64,000 bases of DNA from the NCBI GenBank assembly GCA_015698045.1, contig BLAL01000193.1:310001-374000 (forward strand), given 5' to 3'. Under the pieces are notes generated by a model. That model had not been told where the DNA came from. It made no database searches and worked only from the letters and a program-made list of their open reading frames with translations. Each line of letters opens with the position of its first letter. The stretch's first letter is position 1. Source of the stretch: Rhizophagus clarus (lineage: Eukaryota > Glomeromycota > Glomeromycetes > Glomerales > Glomeraceae). The position numbers and the translations under genes are program-made. Positions 57,410-64,000 of the stretch are shown here, piece by piece.

Positions 57410-58330
57410 TAAAAAAGGTTTTTTTTTTTAGTAAAATGAAACAATTAATGCATTAATTCTTCTAAGTATCATTTGGAAATAATTAAAGGTTGCATTTTAT
57501 AAACTTATTCAGCATAAAAATTTTTTGGTTTATTAAATATTCACAATTACGAATATTTTTCTAAAAAGAATTTTCTAAATATTATAAATTAAGTTCTATT
57601 TTTTTAAACTATTATAATTATTGATTAAGAGTTTATTGCAGTGATGAATTATCATATTTGAAGCTGTGCCACATTTTTCAATTTAACCATTCCCGACGTT
57701 AATTAAAAACGAAGTAATCGGGTTAATTTTTTGTTATGTGTATTATTTGTATTGTAATCAAACAATCTAATTTTGTAACTATCATGTGCGTTGGTTTATA
57801 ATGACTAAAAAAAGGTTTCATTTTTTTTTTATTATGACTGAATATTTGTTTTCAATCATGAAATATAGAATATGGTTTCATTATTTTCGTTAAAATTTAA
57901 AATATTCGACAAAATCTAATCATATTCTAGTGCTCTTTTAGCTGACTTAGAATTTGTGTCCTTATTTAAAACATATTGATTATTACATTAAGCAAGAAAT
58001 GTGAACAGACATGCTTCGACATCAGCCTAAAAAAATTTTTCTATTGATTTAAATGAATCTTTAGAATATACCATTAAATATTCTTTTCACTTTTTCTCCA
58101 ACAAATATTTTTTTTTTATACGCGTATTTATTAAAAATTACGTTAATTACTTTCTCTTTTATTTCAAGTAAGAGACTATTCCAGTATTCTACCATTTTTA
58201 ATAAATAATGGGAATTGAATTCATCAAATTAAGAAAATAGATCAAAATATTTTCTTACCTGATCATTCCAAATGATATAATTTACGGCAACCATTTTATT
58301 TATTGAATTGACTTTATTTTTTTTAAAATA
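57410..58330. repeat. long direct repeat, copy 2
   Basis: Partner of 53510-54480 (see there). After 58330 no second kinase follows, so the duplicated segment did not include a lasting gene copy on this side. Confidence 0.7.
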
Positions 58331-60297
58331 AAAGAATAACAATAAAAAAATTATGCTAAATTTTCGATTAATGCATTCGACAAAAATTTAAATTTCAAAT
58401 GAAGAAAGCATAATTTTTTTATTTTAAACTTAGAAGACTAAACCTCTATCTTTTTATTTTATCACAATATATATATTTTAAGTTAAAAAGATTAATAGTT
58501 GATATTATTAGTATGAGTTGTTAATTTAATTAACTCGTTCAATTAACCGATTTTAATACTCCGGATTTTCGTGAGACTAAATTATGACATTATGTATATT
58601 ATGAATAAAGCGCAAGATGTGCATACGAAAAGTCAACAGATTATATGAAACCATTTAATAACTTTAATTAAAAGAGTCGCCCATTTCAATATCTCTGCGT
58701 AAATATCACATTGATCTAAGCAATGAACTATAAAAAATAAGTAAATTTTCTGATGAAAAAAAATTTTAATTATCCAAAAATGGATTATATTTTATACATT
58801 CATGTCCTGAATAAATTCACTTTTTTGAGAACAAAATAGAGTAAACTTAAATTTCAATGTAATTTATTCGATGAAATTTTTTGATTTCACACGTGATAAT
58901 AAACTAAACGTACAGTAGTCCTAATTTTATGAGGAAAAAAATATCGAAACGAAAATTTAAGCGTAAAACTTTTCCCTTTCAACTTACAGTTTAGAACGTG
59001 ACTCCCCTTCGGCTAATTAACTTCAATGGTTTAAATATATGCGAAACAATAAAATCATGTGATTTTACAAATTTTTGCAAATATAGCATAAGCGTCTTGA
59101 AAATTTATTCTAGCCAGTTCTAATAAATTAAAAATATGTTATATTGGGAAGCTTCACTGCATATTTGCGTGACACGCCTATCTTTGTTTTATTTTTTTAT
59201 GAAAAAAAGTCATAAACTAAATGAAGCATGAGGAAGGTATCCTATCAAAGAAAAAAAAAAAAATAATAATCAATACAAACAAATTTATATATATTATTTT
59301 CTTTTTATCTCAGCACGAGATGAAAATATAGTTTTTTCATGAAGAAATAATGCTATGCAAAAATATATTATTAGATATAATGTTATCGTTATTGTTTAAT
59401 CAAATCAGGTGTATATGGTACAATTTTTAACACTATTCATTTATCTATCAAATTATGGGAATAAGACAATTGCTAAAACCATCTCTACTTGAAAGTTTGT
59501 ATTTAGAAAGTATAATAACTGGCAGTCTGGCACCTTCAGAATAACGAAAGAAACTTCAGAGCTAATGAAATAATTTTAAGCACAAATTTTGCCAGCATAG
59601 AAGAGATTTCTTTGAGAGGTTATGCACATTTTACTTGCTCATGTTACTTGCTCATGTATATTTATGTTGACCTCATTAAAACTGACACTCATATTTGGCA
59701 TTGGCATACCTAAAGTACTCCAACCATTCTACTATACCAACCGTCTAAGCGTACTCACTGATCCACGCTCTATAAGCAATTTTACAATAACGGTGAGAGC
59801 ATTGCCTTTCTCTCTTTCATCATCAAAAAAAAAATATAAAATGAAATTTTAATTAGTAACTGATTTACCACAAAATCAAATATATATATATATATATATG
59901 ATGATAACAACAATTTTACAAAATTCTCAAAATCTCTCTTCAATAATCAACTCAATGCATAACGCAATAAATTTAATGAATTTGAACTCATCAAGATTAT
60001 AAATTATAAATTAAAATTGGATCGCTCAAACAAAAATTTTAAAGCAAATATCAAATTTTTATTAATTATTACTTTTTAGGTTAGAAAAACAAATAAAATA
60101 TACTCAAGTTATTGACAAAACTGCTTGCTATAGAAAGCGACTACGATGATGGTAACGTTACTACTGGATATAGATATTTTACCATTTTAACTATAAAAAT
60201 ACAGATTCAGTATTTAAATGAATAGTGATTCTTGCACCGCTTCCAGATAATAATATGATCCGTAACCAAAATGTTAATAATCAGAAGAAACTTAACG
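58331..60297. other. intergenic spacer with an F-box-like remnant and a TA microsatellite
   Basis: Around 59456-59530 the plus strand reads GIRQLLKPSLLESLYLESII, which resembles the leucine-rich part of F-box proteins, but stops follow. A (TA)n microsatellite lies at 59879-59899. Nothing else is supported. Confidence 0.35.
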
Positions 60298-61282
60298 CTA
60301 GTAGATAGGTTCCGCTACTTCAATCCAAGATTCCACAATTTTCTCGATAATTACATCCATTCGACGACTTATAATTTTTCCATCATCCTCAACTACTTAT
60401 ATAATATTTCATTGGTATTCCACGAGTAGTATCAAGTGTTTTATTGGATCGATAAACTGCTACGGTTGGTGTGATTTCTAGTGGCTCAATAACATCAGTT
60501 ATTATTTGCTCCCCAATTCGTCTGAAATCAATAAATTTAACCAAAGCTTCTAATTCTTTAGCAATTCTCTGACGATTAGGAATTAATTTACTGTCTGTTT
60601 TGATTGAATTTTTAAATTGTTTTAATTGCTTTAAGGTTGGCAAAAATTTCGTTAGGGATTTACTCGTATTATTGGAAATTCCTTTTGATACAAGGATTGC
60701 ACTATACCGGAAAACATCATATTCCGGGGTTGCGAAGGGTTTCTTCTTTTTATGTGTACAAGATAATAGATATTGAAGTGCATTAATAGATAATCGACCA
60801 AATTTAATGGTATTTAATGGAGTAGTTGATACTGCTTCAATCAGTAGATTAAGAAGAATATTATCTTCCGATAATATCATTGTCTCTACAGCTCTAGATA
60901 ATAATTCAGGTGAATAATTATATTTGTACTTCGATTTTAAAACATTCTTAACAGTTTTAATGACAAAATCTCTTAAATCTAATAATTGAAAATAATCCGC
61001 TGCACTATAAACTTCAATTATATTATCTTTAGTTAAAGATTCTTTAATTGATCCTGTATAAGCATATTCTAATATGATTTTCATTACGGAAGAATTAACT
61101 GTTGGAAGACAAATTTGTTTTTCATAACTTTCTTTCATTCCATTATAAAGTAATCCATTAAATACTTCTGAACTTGCCGCTAAAATTGCCCTAGAACTAT
61201 ATAATTTCTTTTTATCACTACATATAATTTCTAAATCATATCCTTTCTTCACTTCCGAGACATTTTTTTGCGCTTCCTTCAT
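60298..61282 (-). CDS. BTB/POZ-domain protein, probable C-terminal frameshift
   Basis: Minus strand, 61282-60389, 297 residues from MKEAQKNVSEVKKG. The BTB domain is about residues 8-115 (DLEIICSDKKKLYSSRAILA, SSEVFNGLLYNGMKES, ILEYAYTGSI), followed by a BACK-like helical region and a Lys-rich linker. BTB proteins dimerise and can serve as cullin-3 adaptors. The frame ends MKYYISS at 60389. In the next frame the sequence goes on for 32 codons, VVEDDGKIISRRMDVII to WIEVAEPIY, stopping at 60298. One extra A near 60394 would explain this. Either the protein is naturally shortened, the gene is newly damaged, or there is a sequence error. The start lies just 12 bases from a T/A-tract promoter element. 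Confidence 0.82.
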
Positions 61283-61293
61283 CTCTGAGATTC

Positions 61294-61294
<1 letters not shown>

Positions 61295-61330
<36 letters not shown>
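61295..61330 (-). promoter_or_regulatory. oligo(dT)-oligo(dA) tract upstream of the BTB gene
   Basis: Twelve T followed by about 24 A lie 12-48 bases upstream of the start codon at 61282. It is the strongest example in this window of a tract seen before several start codons. Confidence 0.38.
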
Positions 61331-63037
61331 GAAAAAAAAAGAAAAAAAAATAAAAAAAGAAAGATGAAAGAAATACGATCAACAATGATTCCCATTCCAA
61401 GAAATCTGAATAGTTATTTAAAATTAGAATTTGTGACACATACTATACATGATAGTCATTCAATCCAATGTTATTTGTCATTTGAACTAATCGAAACTCG
61501 CAAAAGAGGTCACATGATTATGGCAATAGTGGCTATGTAGTTTGTACAACACCACCAAATGGTCGACGTGAAGTACGCGATCGAAGGTCTTAGCGATAAA
61601 ATATTAGGTGTATTGCGTAAATTAATTTGAAATGGTGCAAGCTGATGGGTGATGTTACACTCTAAAAACTGGACTAGATATTAGAATAAGTTGGATGGGT
61701 AAAAAATATTTTTTTTAGTTTTATTCCCTCATTCTCCTTTTTTTATTTGTATCCACTTTTGTGGGGTTTTAGTTTCTTTTTTATGATTAGATTTTATGCT
61801 TTTAGTGTTAGCAAAGGTTTAAATTCTGACTTGCGAATCCGACTTGCTTTCATTTATTTGTTAGTTCGTTTAGATTTTATATGTCTGCATTGCTGTATTG
61901 CATTTATGTTTACCTAAATCGGCGTATTTCTCAATTCAGTTTTTACTTATGCGCAAGCCAAAAAAAAATGTGTGTGATGATTATGAAGTATCACTAACTC
62001 ACCCAATTATCAATTGTGATATATAATAACTAAGGCGACAACACTTCACGAAACAAAATGCATGAGTTGTAACAAAAAAATGTTGTTAATGCTCATTAGA
62101 ATTTGAGTAGCTGTGTGCATATTCTGTGTATCTGTTAATTATATAAAGCAATGATCACAAAATTAATGACAAAATCATAACAAAATAACATTCTTCTAAA
62201 ATAATCATCATTTCTTAATATAAAATCATATAAAATAATTGTGATTCATAAATTATCATCTTGAGGCGTGAAATTAGATGTCGGAAGATACAGCAGAATC
62301 GGTGAGAGATCACTCATGTGATCATTTATCGTACTTGATCTCGTTGTCATTAATTATGTATTATGAATCTGGTGATGTCATTCCATTTGGTTTCATCGAT
62401 CATTCATACTATGTCTTTATTGATTTTCTAGTAGTATTGTCAATTTTGGCTAAGTGCATTCAGCTAAAATTTTATCAGTTCCGATACCAAAGATATAATC
62501 AAGATTCTTTTGAGAATCTATTTATCCTGATAATTAATAGTTATTCGGCACGAAATTAGCAAATCCTATTGATATCTCGATAACTCAATTTTTAATAAAT
62601 TCTATTCAGATATCCATCTGTGCCGTTATTATCTTGGTAGAGTTATTTCAACGCAAAGATGTGTCATCAGATCCTTATATATGGTATTGCAACCAATGAC
62701 ATGAAAATGCCACCGATGAAACTTCTAAATCTTTCACAACGATATGTTTATTTTATAACAAATTATCCAACATACACAATATATAGCAAATCAATAATTA
62801 TTGTTTTTATATATAATATCTTTCAAAGAAATTTAGAGACAAATAAAGCAAGTATTAAATTTAATACATTCTAAGAAAGAAATGGCAAATATGCATATAT
62901 ATAATATATTTATATATATTCAAATAGTAAATTGTTCGTTTTGTTTCATTAAAATATTCTTTCTAAAATGATAATTAATCAATTAAGTATTTGGTAGTTG
63001 GCAAGTGTAATCATATATAAGAAAAAGATGCTTACAT
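61331..63037. other. intergenic spacer
   Basis: It includes a plus-strand frame of 93 codons at 62278-62559 (MSEDTAESVRDHSCDHLSYL, then a hydrophobic stretch FIDFLVVLSILAKCI). This could encode a small membrane protein, but it has no family, intron or paralog support. Otherwise it is AT-rich. Confidence 0.35.
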
Positions 63038-63290
63038 TTACAAACTTGCTTTAAAGGCCATTTGTTCAAAATTTCCAAACCATTGATCAGTCTTTCGTTT
63101 AGAAGCGTCAACTTGTCCACTAAGAGTATTGATACGTTGGTTAGTGACCTTAACTTTCTCACTAAGAGTATCGATACGTTTGATTAGTAATGTCAAAATG
63201 TAGATTCATATTCTCTTCGAAATCGTTAAATCATATCAAACGCACGTTCATTGCATCGATAAATTCTTTAATTGCTTACTAGAAAAAAAA
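63038..63290 (-). pseudogene. coiled-coil protein gene, broken C-terminal end
   Basis: On the minus strand, 63290-63186 reads AIKEFIDAMNVRL and then, past a TGA, NDFEENMNLHFDITNQ. After a one-base shift near 63180 it reads KRIDTLSEKVKVTNQRINTL and ends DQWFGNFEQMAFKASL with TAA at 63038-63040. The RIDTLSEKV/RINTLSGQV repetition has a seven-residue spacing of hydrophobics, typical of a coiled coil. The upstream boundary TTTTCTAG looks like an intron end. Two lesions suggest a pseudogene. No family name is known. Confidence 0.5.
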
Positions 63291-64000
63291 AGGTGTAGTG
63301 GACTGACTACTGGTAAATTTAGATGCATTTTTTTTTAACAGATGTGCAATAATAAAAATTATTATAGCAGAAAAAAAAATCAAATCGTATTTATTGAAAA
63401 ATACTCAAACCTATTTTTACGGTCATATTGACCATGAGAATTTAATTTGAGAGATGAATTAACATCACTAAGAAGATAAAAGGATTTAAAATAATTTGAA
63501 GGATGAATTTTTCAAAAGAAAGAAAAATCATTGTGTAATCAATAATTATTATTAACTAATAGGTTGACCTGTTTAATTGAACCACAGTTACATCAATTAA
63601 GTTATAAAGATTTCGAAGTCAAATTTTTTTTTTAGTCGATGACATGAGGTTAAAAGAGCTTTCATATTCAAGATTTATCCAATGAATGTTATAATGATAA
63701 CAAAATATTCGACCTAATAGATTATTGAATGATGAAAATGTTATAATAATCCACGACAGATAAGAAACAAAATTATGAAAATGTGAAAGACAATCCTAAT
63801 TAGAATCATCAAAACCTACAATAGATATTGAAGACTTTTAGATTTGTGATGAGGATGCGTTATTAATAGATGATAATGGTGATGGTGCAAAAAACTTTTC
63901 CAATAAAAGATGTTATGAAATACTTACCAACAAGCAACAAGAATACTAACTGATCGAGTCTTTCGAATCATATACAGTAACTTTAATAAATGACGAAAAT
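63291..64000. other. AT-rich window end
   Basis: No supported gene. It may contain upstream exons of the coiled-coil relic, but none could be defined. Confidence 0.4.

Noticed and set aside
59640-59770. tRNA-like words (GTTGGTATAGTAGAATGGTTGGAG) on the minus strand
   Set aside because: No acceptor stem or B box at the right spacing.
59622-59852. 76-codon plus-strand frame
   Set aside because: No family, no paralog in the window and no promoter context; likely chance.

Overview
The window looks like nuclear DNA of an arbuscular mycorrhizal fungus (Glomeromycotina), most like Rhizophagus irregularis. The DNA is very AT-rich. Genes have short introns with GTAAG-type donors and several micro-exons. 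The families present are ones strongly expanded in these fungi: TKL-type protein kinases with a CxxC...CxxC N-terminus, BTB-TLDc and BTB proteins, F-box proteins and cytochromes P450. Between genes lie dense remains of small DNA transposons. This assignment comes from family content and style; no database search was possible. No CRISPR, operon, rRNA or convincing tRNA gene was seen.

Layout. 1-5.4 kb: a TKL-type kinase gene (plus strand), split in its activation segment by a 649-bp inverted-repeat transposon, then AT-rich spacer with a TTA-flanked MITE. 5.4-6.8 kb: an intact F-box-like gene. 8.6-11.2 kb: a 2.6-kb region bounded by inverted repeats that contains splice-flanked, codon-like segments. 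11.6-13.3 kb: a decayed kinase. 13.8-16.5 kb: a hAT MITE with 8-bp target duplication and relics of unknown genes. 16.8-18.3 kb: an intact BTB-BACK-TLDc gene. 18.7-19.3 kb: a second copy of the kinase-splitting transposon. 21.6-22.6 kb: a frameshifted one-pass membrane protein gene. 22.7-23.8 kb: a purine-only-strand minisatellite. 25.2-28.5 kb: five different MITEs next to and inside relic coding DNA. 28.8-29.5 kb: the 3' end of a LINE.

30.9-32.7 kb: a five-exon divergent P450 gene lacking the region around the PERF motif. 35.5-37.3 kb: a frameshifted TKL kinase. 37.6-52.5 kb: a tandem triplication of a ~4.2-kb unit holding a P450 gene plus a decayed gene. Copies A and B look whole and copy C is broken. 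An extra ~2.25-kb block carrying a LINE-type ORF1 element sits between copies B and C. 55.1-56.9 kb: an intact six-exon TKL kinase, paralog of the 35.5-kb gene. 53.5-54.5 and 57.4-58.3 kb: homologous direct repeats bracketing it. 60.3-61.3 kb: a BTB gene. 63.0-63.3 kb: a coiled-coil gene relic.

The genes do not form a pathway visible from sequence. Kinases, BTB and F-box proteins are signalling or ubiquitin-ligase adaptor classes. The P450s are membrane-anchored mono-oxygenases. The main story is birth and death of duplicated genes driven by local duplication and transposon insertion.
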